Assembly (NCBI GenBank): GCA_033060915.1
Contig: CM065381.1
Span: 4,190,001-4,254,000, forward strand
Source of the DNA: Euryodendron excelsum
Lineage: Eukaryota; Streptophyta; Magnoliopsida; Ericales; Pentaphylacaceae
Reading direction: 5' to 3'
DNA length: 64,000 nt
Made by a program: the position numbers and the translations under genes. Below are positions 37,939-48,950 of this stretch, in pieces. Within the stretch, counting starts at the first letter, position 1. Each line of letters begins with the position of its first letter. The notes beneath the pieces were generated by a model. It was not told the origin of the DNA. It did no database searches and worked only from the letters and a program-made list of their open reading frames with translations.

Positions 37939-40430
37939 TTAGGCAAAATCGGCCTTCAGGGTACCGTTTTGGGGAGGAAATGTCCCGTGAGTGCGAAACT
38001 CGACGGGAGGTTCCTGCAGGTCCCTAGTGACGTGTGAGACTTGACGGCACGTCAATCGGAGTCTCGTTTTAAAAGTTATGTCATCTTTCGAGATTTTGGG
38101 AGTTACGATTTTGGAGTTAGGCAAAATCAGGCTTCGGGGTACCGTTTTGGGAAGGAAATGTCCCGTGAGTGCGAAACTCGTCGGGAGGCTCCTGCGGGTT
38201 TCGAGTGACATGTGAGACTTGACGGCACGTCAATCGGAGTCCTATTTCAAAAGTTATGTCATCTTTCGGGATTTTGGGTGTTAGGATTTCGGAGTTTGGC
38301 AAAATCGGCCTTCGGGGTACTGTTTTGGGGAGGAAATGTCCCGTGAGTGCGAAACTCAACGGGAGGCTCCTGCGGGTCCTGAGTGGCGTGTGACACTTGA
38401 CGACACGTTAATCGAAGTCCCAGTTCAAAAGTTATGTCATCTTTCGGGTTTTTGGGTGTTAGGATTTCGGAGTTAGGCAAAATCAGCCTTCGACGTACCG
38501 TTTTGGGGAGGAAATGTCCCGTGGGTGCGAAACTCGACGGAAGGTTCCTACGGGTCCCGAGTGACGTGTGGGGCTTGACGGCACGTCAATCGGAGTCCCA
38601 TTTCAAAAGTTATGTCATCTTTCTAGATTTTGGGTGTTAGCATTTCTTAGTTAGGCAAAATTGGCCTTCGGGGTACCGTTTTGGGGAGGAAATGTCCCGT
38701 CAGTGCGAAACACAACAGGAGGCTACTGCGGATCCCGAGTGACGTGTGAGACTTGTCAGCACGTCAATCGTTGTCTCGCTTCAAAAGTTATGTCATCCTT
38801 CGGGATTTTGGGTGTTAGGATTTCGGAGTTAGGCAAAATCAGCCTTCGGGGTACCGTTTTGGGGAGAAAATGTCCCGTGAGTGCGAAACTCCATGAGTGG
38901 CTCCTTCGGGTCCTGAGTGACCTATGAGACTTGACGGCACGTCAATCGGAGTCCCGGTTCGAAAGTTATATCATCTTTTGTGATTTTGGGTGTTAGGATT
39001 GCGGAGTTAGGCGAAATCGGCTTTCGGGGTACCGTTTTGAAGAAAAGAAATGTCCCGTGAGTGCAAAACTCGACGGGAGGCTCCTGCAGGTCCCGAGTGA
39101 TGTGTGAGACTTGACGGCACGTCAGTCGGAGTCCCGGTTCAAAAGTTTTGTCATCTTTCGGGATTTTGGGTGTTAGGATTTCGGAGTTAGGTAAAATCGG
39201 CCTTTGGGGTACCGCTTTGGGGAGGAAATGTCCCGAGAGTGCAAAACTCGACAAGAGGCTTCTGCGGGTCCCGAGTGACGTGTGAGACTTGACGGCACAT
39301 CCATCGGAGTGCCGTTTCAAAAGTTATGTCATCTCTCGCGATTTTGGGGGTTAGGATTTTGAAGTTAGGCAAAATCGGCCTTCGGGATACTATTTTGGGG
39401 AGGAAATGTCCCGTGAGTGCGATGCTCGACGAGAGCCTCCAGCGGGTCCCGAGTGAAGTGTGAGACTTGACGGCACGTCAATCGGAGTCCCATTTCAAAA
39501 GTTATGTCATCTTTCTAGATTTTGGGTGTTAGGATTTCTTAGTTAGGCAAAATCGGCCTTCGGGGTACCGTTTTGGGGAGGAAATGTCCCGTCGGAGCGA
39601 AACACGACAGGAGGCTTCTGCGGGTCTCGAGTGACGTGTGAGACTTGATGGCACATCAATCGGAGTCCCGTTGGGAAAGTTATGTCATCTTTCGGGATTT
39701 TGGGTGTTAGGATTTCGGAGTTATGCAAAATCGGCCTTCGGAATACTGTTTTGGGGAGGAAATGTCCCGTGAGTGCGAAACACAACAGGAGGCTCCAGCG
39801 GGCCCGAGTGGCGTGTGAGACTTGACGGCACGTCTATCGGAGTCCGAGTTCAAAAGTTATGTCATCTTTCGGGATTTTGGGTGTTTGGATTTCGTAGTAA
39901 GCAAAATCGGCCTTCGGGGTACCGTTTTGGGGAGGAAATGTCCCGTGAGTGCGAAACACAACAAGAGGCTACTACGGGTCCCGAGTGATGTACGACACTT
40001 GACAGCACGTCAATCGGAGTCCCGTTTCAAAAGTTATGTCATCTTTCGGGATTTTAGGTGTTAGGATTTCGGAGTTAGGCAAAATCGGCATTCGGGGTAC
40101 CGTTTTTGGGAGGAAATGTTCTTTGTGTGTGAAACACGACGGGTGGCTCCTGCGGGTCCCGACTGACGTGTGAGACTTGACGGCCCGTCAATCGAAATCT
40201 CGTGTCCAAAGTTATGTCATCTTTCGGGATTTTGGGTGTTAGGATTTCGGAGTTAGGCAAAATCAGCCTTCGACGTACCGTTTTGGGGAGGAAATGTCCC
40301 GTGAGTGCGAAACTCGACGGGAGGCTCCTACGGGTCCCGAGTGACGTGTGAGACTTGACGGCACGTCAATCGGAGTCCCATTTCAAAAGTTATGTCATCT
40401 TTCTAGATTTTGGGTGTTAGCATTTCGGAT
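37939..40430 (+). repeat. Module B', partial third B copy
   Basis: Sequence follows module B from 37939 to about 39830, with the same CGTTGTCTC, GAAGAAAAG and GATGCTCGACGAG monomers. It then departs into monomers not seen in the other two B copies. The distance to the next marker monomer is 2,492 bp, 14 rather than 15 monomers. A one-base deletion sits at about 39898 (GTAGTAAGC for GTAGTTAGGC-type). Confidence 0.65.
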
Positions 40431-43400
40431 TTAGGCAAAATCGGCCTTCAGGGTACCGTTTTGGGGAGGAAATGTCCCGTGAGTGCGAAACTCGACGGGA
40501 GGTTCCTGCAGGTCCCTAGTGACGTGTGAGACTTGACGGCATGTCAATCGGAGTCCCGTTTTAAAAGTTATGTCGTCTTTCGAGATTTTGGGAGTTACGA
40601 TTTTGGAGTTAGGCAAAATCAGGCTTCGGGGTACCGTTTTGGGAAGGAAATGTCCCGTGAGTGCGAAACTCGTCAGGAGGCTCCTGCGGGTTTCGAGTGA
40701 CATGTGAGACTTGACGGCACGTCAATCAGAGTCCTATTTCAAAAGTTATGTCATCTTTCGGGATTTTGGGTGTTAGGATTTCGGAGTTTGGCAAAATCGG
40801 CCTTCGGGGTACTGTTTTGGGGAGGAAATGTCCCGTGAGTGCGAAACTCAACGGGAGGCTCCTGTGGGTCCTGAGTGGCGTGTGACACTTGACGACACGT
40901 TAATCAAAGTCCCAGTTCAAAAGTTATGTCATCTTTCGGGATTTTGGGTGTTAGGATTTCGTAGTTAGGCGAAATCGACCTTCGAGGTACCGTTTTGCGG
41001 AGGAAATGTCCCGTGAGTGCGAAACTCGACAGGAGGCTACTGCGGGTCCCGAGTGACGTGTGAGACTTGTCAGCACGTCAATCGTAGTCTCGTTTCAAAA
41101 GTTATGTCATCCTTCGGGATTTTGGGTGTTAGGATTTCGGAGTTAGGCAAAATCAGCCTTCGGGGTACCGTTTTGGGGAGAAAATGTCCCGTGAGTGCGA
41201 AACTCCACGAGTGGCTCCTGCGGGTCCTGAGTGACCTATGAGACTTGACGGCACGTCGAACGGAGTCCCGGTTCAAAAGTTATATCATCTTTTGTGATTT
41301 TGGGTGTTAGGATTGCGGAGTTAGGCGAAATCGGCTTTCGAGGTACCGTTTTGAAGAAGAAATGTCCCGTGAGTGCAAAACTCGACGGGAGGCTCCTGCA
41401 GGTCCCGAATGATGTGTGAGACTTGACGGCACGTCAGTCGGAGTCCCGGTTCAAAAGTTTTGTCATCTTTCGGGATTTTGGGTGTTAGGATTTCGGAGTT
41501 AGGCAAAATCGGCCTTCGACCTACCGTTTTGGGGAGGAAATGTCCCGTGAGTGCGAAACTCGACGGGAGGCTCCTATGGGTCCCGAGTGATGTGTGAGAC
41601 TTGACGGCACGTCAATCGGAGTCTCATTTCAAAAGTTATGTCATCTTTCGAGATTTTGGGTGTTAGGATTTCGGAGTTAGGAAAAATCGGCCTTCAGGGT
41701 ACCGTTTTGGGGAGGAAATGTCCCGTGAGTGCGAAACTCGACGGGAGGTTCTTGCAGGTCCCGAGTGACGTGTGAGACTTGACGTCACATCAATCGGAGT
41801 CCCGTTTTAAAAGTTATGTCATCTTTCGAGATTTTGGGTGTTACGATTTTGGAGTTAGGCAAAATCTGTCTTCGGGGTACCGTTTTGGGGAGGAAATGTC
41901 CCGTGAGTGCGAAACTCGTCGGGAGGCTCCTGCGGGTCCCAAGTGACATCTGAGACTTGACGGCACGTCAATCGGAGTCCTATTTCAAAAGTTATGTCAT
42001 CTTTCGGGATTTTAGGTGTTAGGATTTCAGAGTTAGGCAAAATCGGCCTTCGGGGTACTGTTTTGGGGAGGAAATGTCCCGTGAGTGTGAAAGTTGACGG
42101 GAGGCTCCTGCGGGTCCCGAGTGGCGTGTGAGACTTGACGGCACGTTAATCGGAGTCCCAATTCAAAAGTTATGTCATCTTTCGGGATTTTGGGTGTTAG
42201 GATTTCGTAGTTAGGCAAAATCGGCGTTCGGGGTACCGTTTTGGGGAGGAAATGTCCCGTGAGTGCGAAACTCGACAGGAGGCTCCTACGGGTCCCGATT
42301 GACGTGTGAGACTTGACAGTACGTCAATCGGAGTCCCGTTTCAAAAGTTATGTCATCTTTCGGGATTTTGGGTATTAGGATTTCGGAGTTAGGAAAAATC
42401 GGCCTTCGGGGTACCGTTTTGGGGGAAAAATGTCCCGTGAGTGCGAAACTCAACGAGAGGCTCCTGCGGGTCCCGAGTGACCTGTGAGACTTGACAGCAT
42501 GTCAATCGGAGTCCCGATTCAAAAGTTATGTCGTCTTTTGGAATTTTGGGTGTTAGGATTACGGAGGTAGGCAAAATCGGCCTTCGGGGTACCGTTTTGA
42601 AGAAGAAATGTCCCGTGAGTGCAAAACTCGACGGGAGGCTCCTGCAGGTCTCGAGTGATGTGTGAAACTTGACGGCACGTCAGTCGGAGTCCCGGTTCAA
42701 AAGTTATGTCATATTTCGGGATTTTGGGTGTTAGGATTTCGGAGTGAAGCAAAATCGGCCTTTGGGGTACCGTTTTGTGGAGGAAATGTCCCGTGAGTGC
42801 AAAACTCGACAGGAGGCTTCTGCGGGTCCCGAGTGACGTGTGAGACTTGACGGCCCATCAATTGGAGTCCCGTTTCAAAAGTTATGTCATCTTTCGGGAT
42901 TTTGGGTGTTAGGATTTCGAAGTTAGGCAAAATCGGCCTTCGGGGTATCGTTTTGGGGAGGAAATGTCCCGGGAGTGCGAAACTCGTCGGGAGGCTGCTG
43001 CGGGTCCCGAGTGACATATGAGACTTGACGGCACGTCAATCGGAGTCCCGTTTCAAAAGTTATGTCATCTTTCGGGATTTTTGGGTGTTAGGATTTCGGA
43101 GTTAGGCAAAATCGGCATTCGGGGTACCGTTTTTGGGAGAAAATGTTCTTTGAGTGCGAAACACGACGGGTGGCTCCTGAGGGTCCCAAGTGACGTGTGA
43201 GACTTGACGACACGTCAATCGGAGTCCCGGTTCAAAAGTTATGTCGTCTTTGGGGATTTTGTGTGTTAAGATTTCGGAGTTAGGCAAAATCGGCCTTCGG
43301 GGTACCATTTTAGGGAGGAAATGTCCCGTGAGTGCGAAACTCGACGGGAGGCTCCTGCGGGTCCCGAGTGGCGTGTGAGCCTTGACGGCACGTCAATCAG

Positions 43401-44492
43401 AGTCCCGGTTCAAAAGTTATGTCGTCTTTTGGGATTTTGGCTGTTACGATTTCGGAGTTAGGAAAAATCAGCCTTCGACGTACCGTTTTGGGGAGGAAAT
43501 GTTCTATGAGTGTGAAACTCGACGGGTGTCTCCTGCGGGTCCCAAGTGACGTGTGAGACTTGACGGCACGTCAATCAGAGTCCCGGTTCAAAAGTTATGT
43601 CGTCTTTTGGGATTTTGGGTGTTAGGATTTCGGAGTTAGGCAGAATCAGCCTTCGACGTACCGTTTTGGGGAGGAAATGTCCCGTGTATGCGAAACTCGA
43701 CGGGAGGCTCCTGCGGGTCCCGAGTGATGTTTGAGACTTGACGGCACGTCAGTCGGAGTCCCGGTTCAAAAGTTATGTCATCTTTCAGGATTTTGGGTGT
43801 TAGGATTTTGGAGTTAGGCAAAATCAGCCTTCGGGGTACCGTTTTGGGGAGGAAATGTCCCGTGAGTGCGAAACTCGTCGGGAGGCTCCTGCGGGTTTTG
43901 AGTGACATGTGAGACTTGACGGCACGTCAATCGGAGTCCTATTTCAAAAGTTATGTCATCTTTGGGGATTTTGGGTGTTAGGATTTCGGAGTTTGGCAAA
44001 ATCGGCCTTCGGGGTACTGTTTTGGGGAGGAAATGTCCCGTGAGTTCGAAACTCGACGGGAGGCTCCTGCGGGTCCCGAGTGGCGTGTGAGACTTGACGG
44101 CACGTCAATCGGAGTCTCAGTTCAAAAGTTATGTCATCTTTCGGGATTTTGGGTGTTAGGATTTCGTAGTTAGGCAAGATCGGCCTTCGGGGTACCGTTT
44201 TGGGGAGGAAATGTCCCGTGAGTGCGAAACTCGACAGGAGGCTTCTGCGGGTCCCGATTGACGTGTGAGACTTGAGGGCACATCAATCGGAGTCCCGTTT
44301 CAAAAGTTATGTCATCTTTCGGGATTTTGGGTGTTAGGATTTCGGATTTAGGCAAAATCGGCCTTCGGGGTACCGTTTTGGGGAGGTAATATCCCGTGAG
44401 TGCGAAACTCGTCGCGAGGCTCCTGCAGGTCCCGAGTGACGTGTGAGACTTGACTGCACGTCAATCGGAGTCCCGTTTCAAAAGTTATGTAA
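40431..44492 (+). repeat. Right arm: heterogeneous 178-bp monomers
   Basis: About 23 monomers with many private substitutions and no module periodicity, mirroring the left arm. The array stops abruptly after a normal TTTCAAAAGTTATGT landmark at about 44490, where unrelated AT-rich sequence begins. Confidence 0.75.
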
Positions 44493-44540
44493 TGTTGAAC
44501 TGTTAGAAATGGATTTTAAATTTACTGGTGTGGTGCTGGT

Positions 44541-44662
44541 GAAAACGCTTTTTCAATGTAAACGCTTTTTGAAAAGGCGTTTTAACATTAATACGTAAAA
44601 TACGACTAAACGCTTTTTGGATTAGCGTTTTTAATAGAAACACTTTTCTGAAAAGCGTTGAA
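44541..44662 (+). repeat. Cluster of AAACGCTTTTT palindromic motifs
   Basis: Four degenerate units contain AAACGCTTTTT (or AAACACTTTTC), most followed by the near-complement AAAAGGCGTTTT or AGCGTTTTT. They sit at about 44543, 44560, 44608 and 44638, so each can fold into a short hairpin. They start about 50 bp after the satellite ends. Confidence 0.5.
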
Positions 44663-45649
44663 CTCGCCCCAGAGAAATAAGTTTAAATGGCCTCCTGTGC
44701 TGGAATAAAAACTAAATTTAGGCTTGGTTATGGAAATTAGCCATTACGGTGTTGGCCCATTTTTGTAAATTATTGGTACGTTTGGTACAGCTTTTTACTA
44801 AAAAATTTTTAGTAGGCTTTTATAACTTTAGACAAAAAAAAACAACTAATTTTTTTGACTCTTTAACTTTCTTTTTTGTGTTTTTTATATTAACTTATAA
44901 AAGTAAAAAATTGAAAAATTAGTCAACAACCCCTAAGTCAACGTTTGTTTGTCAAACTGGACAAAGAGTCTTCGAACTAGTAGTCGACTCCTTGTCTCGA
45001 AACTATTGTCCCACCAAATCCAAATTAGTTCGTGTTTGTTTTGCCCCTAACAAAGCACAAGATTAAAGATGGACTGGTCCTGTCCCGAAGTAGAAGACTC
45101 GAACTTGAAGCTGAAAATGGTCTTGATGGACGGGAAATTGGTTGATTCGGTGTGTACTTCATTTGTAGCACTTGTGTATGTGTGACACGTGGAGAGTTAA
45201 ACATAGGTTGTATCTATAGTTGATTTTAAGTCAATGCAAGAGAGAGGAGAGAAGAGCTTATGTAGTAACTTGCATTTGGCAAGAAAGAAAGGGAGAGAAA
45301 AAGGAGAGAAAGGAAGAAAGAGAAAGAGGGATTGAAGAAGAATGTTGTGTTTTCATTGCTTGAGGTGAGGAATCTTAAATTCATGCTTGTTTCATTGCAT
45401 TTCTATTGATTATTGCAAGTAGAAGACCTACCATGTCTTAGAATTGAGAATTGAAATCCAAGAGCTTGGAATTCAAGGTGGAAACCTTGAATCTTGCATA
45501 GTATTCATGTTTTTGGTGTTTTGAAGTATTGTTTGAAACTTTAGAACTTTATTTTAGACTTTAGGGGACTTTGAGTTGTGTTGGAGTTACAAAGAATGCT
45601 TAAAACAATGTTGTGGGTACATCTTTTTTGAACCAAGAAGAAGGCTAGG

Positions 45650-45830
45650 GGAAAAGGTGAGCCAGGACGCACCAGACCCGTCTAGTGACGCAATCAGCTA
45701 GAGAGGGTGCCAGAAGGGTGCCAGGTGGCGCGAGTCTTTGGAGGGGAACGCCAAAGGGGCGCACTAGCGCAGTCCAAGGCAAGGCAAGGAGCGCTAGGGT
45801 GCACCCTAGCGAGGTATTTGCCTATTTTGT
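45650..45830. other. GC-rich island with perfect 20-bp palindrome
   Basis: A GC-rich, non-coding patch with repeated GGTGCCA, GGCGC and CGCACTAGCGC words stands out from AT-rich surroundings. Positions 45792-45811 read CGCTAGGGTGCACCCTAGCG, a perfect palindrome. A 69-codon ORF overlaps it but has no recognisable features. Such GC-rich inverted words also occur in LTRs of plant retrotransposons, so it may belong to the candidate LTR block. Confidence 0.5.
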
Positions 45831-47021
45831 CCTTTTTATTTTGCATTCTATTTTCTCTACTCTCACATCGTATGGTTTAAACATTAGTGCTTAAGGATTA
45901 ACAATTTATGTCAAGTGTTAATACATCTTATTAAGTTTCTAAAATATCATTGATGTATCATTTTTTATATTTATACATCATAAACTATAAACATACATTG
46001 ATTATGCATTTATGACATGATACATTCTCATTAAGTCTTACCCTGTCATTGTAGCATCATTTCGTGGTATTGGTGAGCTATAAACTTTGCATATATATGA
46101 TGTATTGTATATAACAATGTAATCTCACAAATTTGATATGGAGGTGTGTGTGTTAGGTTCAAAAGCGGTTAAAGATACTCCAATTCTACCAAACAAATGA
46201 ATCCTCTTGGTACAGTAAATTGATATGAGAATATAAGATATTCTTACTCGTATGAAATTGCATGTCTTGTTATCAATATTGATATTGATTGTTGGATTAT
46301 TAGGTGACATTACATACAATATACATCGTGTGCATAACTTGCATTACACAATTGAAGTTAGGTCATAGTAGACATTCTTGATAACTTACATTATCAATCC
46401 TGGCAAGATTTTCAATAAGTAAGCCTTAGTGGTGATGATCCAATGTGGTGACATTCAACATTGTATCACAATAGACAATACATTACATAAGTAATTTCTC
46501 ATTGATGATGGTGACAGGCACATGGTTATATAATTGATGATTATGGATTATCTATTGTTGATTGATTCGATATTTATTTAGCATTCATTCTTGATGAGTT
46601 TAATTATCTTAGTGAGCAAGTTGATAATAGCTCACATCCACATAGGCCGTTTTGCAGGAAAGTTAATGATGTTCGATCCACTGCTGTTGATGTACATGCT
46701 GAGTTGGAGAGTTTCGAAAAGCTCTACTTATTAAGTCATAAATTTGTACTTGTTGTACATTTTGGCAATAAGAGTCTTTCGTAGTTTGTTTATGTTGTAC
46801 ACTTAAGGATGGATGTTTTGAAATTTGTTTACATTTGATCTTATAACTATTTATGAGTCTGGATTAGTAGTTTTCTATACTTATGTATAGTATTTATGAG
46901 ATGGGTTTATATATACAATGAAATTGTTTTGGGATGGTTTATATATAATGATGTTACTTATCCCTTAAATGATTTCTATCTTTGAGATAGTTGTGAGGTA
47001 TCGTTCATAGGTATGTAACAT

Positions 47022-47033
47022 GTGCGATCGCAC
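47022..47033. repeat. 12-bp perfect palindrome
   Basis: GTGCGATCGCAC, close to the GGTGTGACA end of the candidate LTR block. No function can be assigned. Confidence 0.4.
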
Positions 47034-47096
47034 TTGCCCTAAGACAACGTTAATAATGCCTAATTAGGAGTAGGTGTGACAAATTTAATTATACAT

Positions 47097-47123
47097 AAGG
47101 GCAATATAGTTAATATTGCCCTT
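47097..47123. repeat. Hairpin, 11-bp perfect arms
   Basis: AAGGGCAATAT and its exact complement ATATTGCCCTT are separated by five bases (AGTTA). It may be the centre of a small decayed MITE; no target duplication was identified. Confidence 0.5.
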
Positions 47124-48860
47124 AGTCCAACTCATTCATAGTTCGGGGATTAACAATTCCACATTCCCCCCACCCCTGGGACAACTTATTAATCCTACAT
47201 ATGTGAGTTAATTAGTCCGATCGAGATTCGTAGTTAGGTGCAAAATTAAAACACTAGACAATGATGGACTACTAGTTCAGTCTAATCTTGTCCTGCATAA
47301 CAAACATGGCCTAAGAACTTTATAGAGTCCTTAATTGTTGAGGCAAAGAGCGAAAAATATAATAATCATTCATGCTGCAATAGTGTAATGGGTGGAGGTT
47401 AAGCTAAGCTACTAATCTCACAATGCGGGAGCACGACCATGAAAGCGTTATTTGAAAAAATATCTCAATAGTAGTAGCACTTTTAAAACACGCGTACACA
47501 TACATAGTAATATATTTAAACATAAACATGTTGTCATATATATTTTTAAATATTTTAAATTTTTTTATGATCAATTTATTCAAAGAAATACATAAATTTA
47601 CAATATTTATAATAATAAAAGGAACACAATAATCACACTAGTAATTATTTTACGTAAAATTACAAAAAGTTTTTACATAAAATCTCAATAAGAGATGTAT
47701 TAGTTTGTATTAAAATACCATAAAAATAAAAGTGACAACAAACTATTGGTTCAAATTAAAATTCAAGAAATTAACTTTTTGAGTTTGCGAATTTTACAGA
47801 ACTTTGCCCGCAATTAACCATTCACTTGGTTGAAAATATTAGGTTACTTAATAATTTCAGAAAGCTTCATTCTATTCTTACAATGCATTAATTCCAAACT
47901 TCTACCCACAATTATTGATTTTGAGAGCAATAAGATTGATAGGCGAAATTGTGATCAAAAGTTGTAAAATAAAAAAAGAACAAAGAAAAAATGAAAAATC
48001 TATTTGGAAATATAGAGCATTCTCCTTTTCAAAAGGCATTTTCAATCCTTATTTCATTTGCGGCCTTCTTCTGATTATGTGAGAATCTTAAAGTAGTTCC
48101 AGGGCTTCTATGGTATTCTATTGGTACATATAGCTCATGGTGTGGAAATTGATACAGGCGCTCTAGATGTGTACAATTCAAATTTTAGTTTTGAGTTTAT
48201 TCTAATCTAAGATTTTACTATTTTCTAGGTGAATTAGATTACTACAAAGTGATTTGTTTTCATTTTATAATTAATTTATGAATAATTGCTTACAATAATC
48301 TGACATCATCCCTTATAATATTATTTTTTATTAGATAACATTTGTCACCATCGTTGAACTTTTTAAATCCTATTTTCCTTTGTTCTTCACTTAAGAAAAT
48401 AAGAAATTCTACATTTTTATAATAAAAAAAATCTCAAATATAATAGTCCACTAGATACTAATTATTTTACTTTTCATATGTAATTTCCAGCCTTCAACCA
48501 TATCTCACTTCTTAATTGGTGCCTCTTATTGCTTTTTATAATTTTTTATACCCTTTATTATTAATGATTAATTTATTTTTCTTAATTTAAACAATTCTAA
48601 TGTTCAATTGTAAGGTAATTATAATCATTACTTTAAATATGTGAGAATAAAGAAAAACAAGTTCAGAGTTAAGGGGTTTGTGACTTTGTGACAGCACATA
48701 ATTTAAGTTTTTAATTGTATTACATTATTTTAAGACAATATTTGTAATTTTAATAAAAAAATCTTCTGAAAAATAATTAATAGTGTGTAAGTCTAACTTT
48801 AGGATCTTTCACACTTAACACTTCGGGCTCCGGAACATTCGATGTTTCCTATTTTTAGAA
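47124..48860. other. AT-rich intergenic DNA
   Basis: No coding or RNA gene is visible. The stretch is dominated by A/T runs and short, stop-filled frames on both strands. Confidence 0.6.
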
Positions 48861-48950
48861 GAAAATATTCAATGCAACAATGATGCAACATTATTTTGCT
48901 GATGTAGTATCATAAGCCAATTAAATCATGTCAAATATATGAGATCTAAT
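48861..48950 (+). mobile_element. Half copy of the 62-kb MITE family
   Basis: The stretch reads GAAAATATTCAATGCAAC, then ATTTTGCTGATGTAGTATCATA and CCAATTAAATCATGTCAAAT. It matches, in the same order and with about 20% differences by eye, the left half of the foldback element at 61995-62203. The right inverted arm is missing or decayed. Confidence 0.5.

Larger units (their letters stand above)
3341..44492 (+). repeat. 178-bp satellite array, ~231 monomers
   Basis: A 178-bp unit repeats head-to-tail in one orientation over the whole span, with no foreign insertion seen. Landmarks in order are: GTTATGTCATCTTTC, TTTTGGGTGTTAGG, GGAGTTAGGCAAAATCGG, GGGGTACCGTTTTGGGGAGG, AAATGTCCCGTGAGTGCGAA, GGGAGGCTCCTGCGGG, and TTGACGGCACGTCAATCGG. 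My hand consensus is about 54% GC, against clearly AT-rich flanks, with 16 CpGs and about 60 G to 36 C on the + strand. Most monomers carry GGTACC (a KpnI site). Some monomers are 177 bp, through a one-base loss giving CGGGCCCGA. The period equals that of the Arabidopsis centromere satellite, but I see no sequence resemblance. A heterochromatic or centromere-proximal location is inference. Confidence 0.97.
44493..47081 (+). mobile_element. Possible LTR-like block abutting the satellite
   Basis: This is a weak call. The block begins TGTTGAACTG at the exact end of the satellite and ends GGTGTGACA at 47081, compatible with TG...CA termini of a long solo LTR of about 2.6 kb. It contains a purine-rich tract (about 45236-45345), a splice-donor-like GAGGTGAGG near 45363, a GC-rich island and long non-coding AT-rich DNA. 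No matching 5-bp target duplication and no second LTR is seen. The alternative is ordinary intergenic DNA into which the array expanded. Confidence 0.25.

Noticed and set aside
3592..44355. Dozens of 60-198-codon ORFs on both strands with repeated peptides (for example FPPQNGTPKADFA) inside the array
   Set aside because: They are translations of the 178-bp satellite. 178 is not a multiple of 3, so the frame rotates and stops recur. The longest (6795-7391) exists only because neighbouring 177-bp monomers (CGGGCCCGA) keep the frame. No start, splice or codon signal supports coding.
3341..44492. CRISPR-like or rDNA array
   Set aside because: Units are contiguous 178-bp copies with no unique spacers, and no 5S or 18S/25S rRNA sequence or Pol III box is present.
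3341..44492. Identity with the Arabidopsis 178-bp centromere repeat
   Set aside because: The period is the same but base composition and landmark words differ; the match in length alone is not homology.
3341..44492. TTGAC (W-box core) and CACGT words in monomers as regulatory sites
   Set aside because: They are short, occur because the monomer is repeated, and have no gene to regulate inside the array.
45685..45894. 69-codon ORF in the GC-rich island
   Set aside because: Arg/Gly-rich translation of a GC-rich palindromic patch, with no recognisable features and no coding context.
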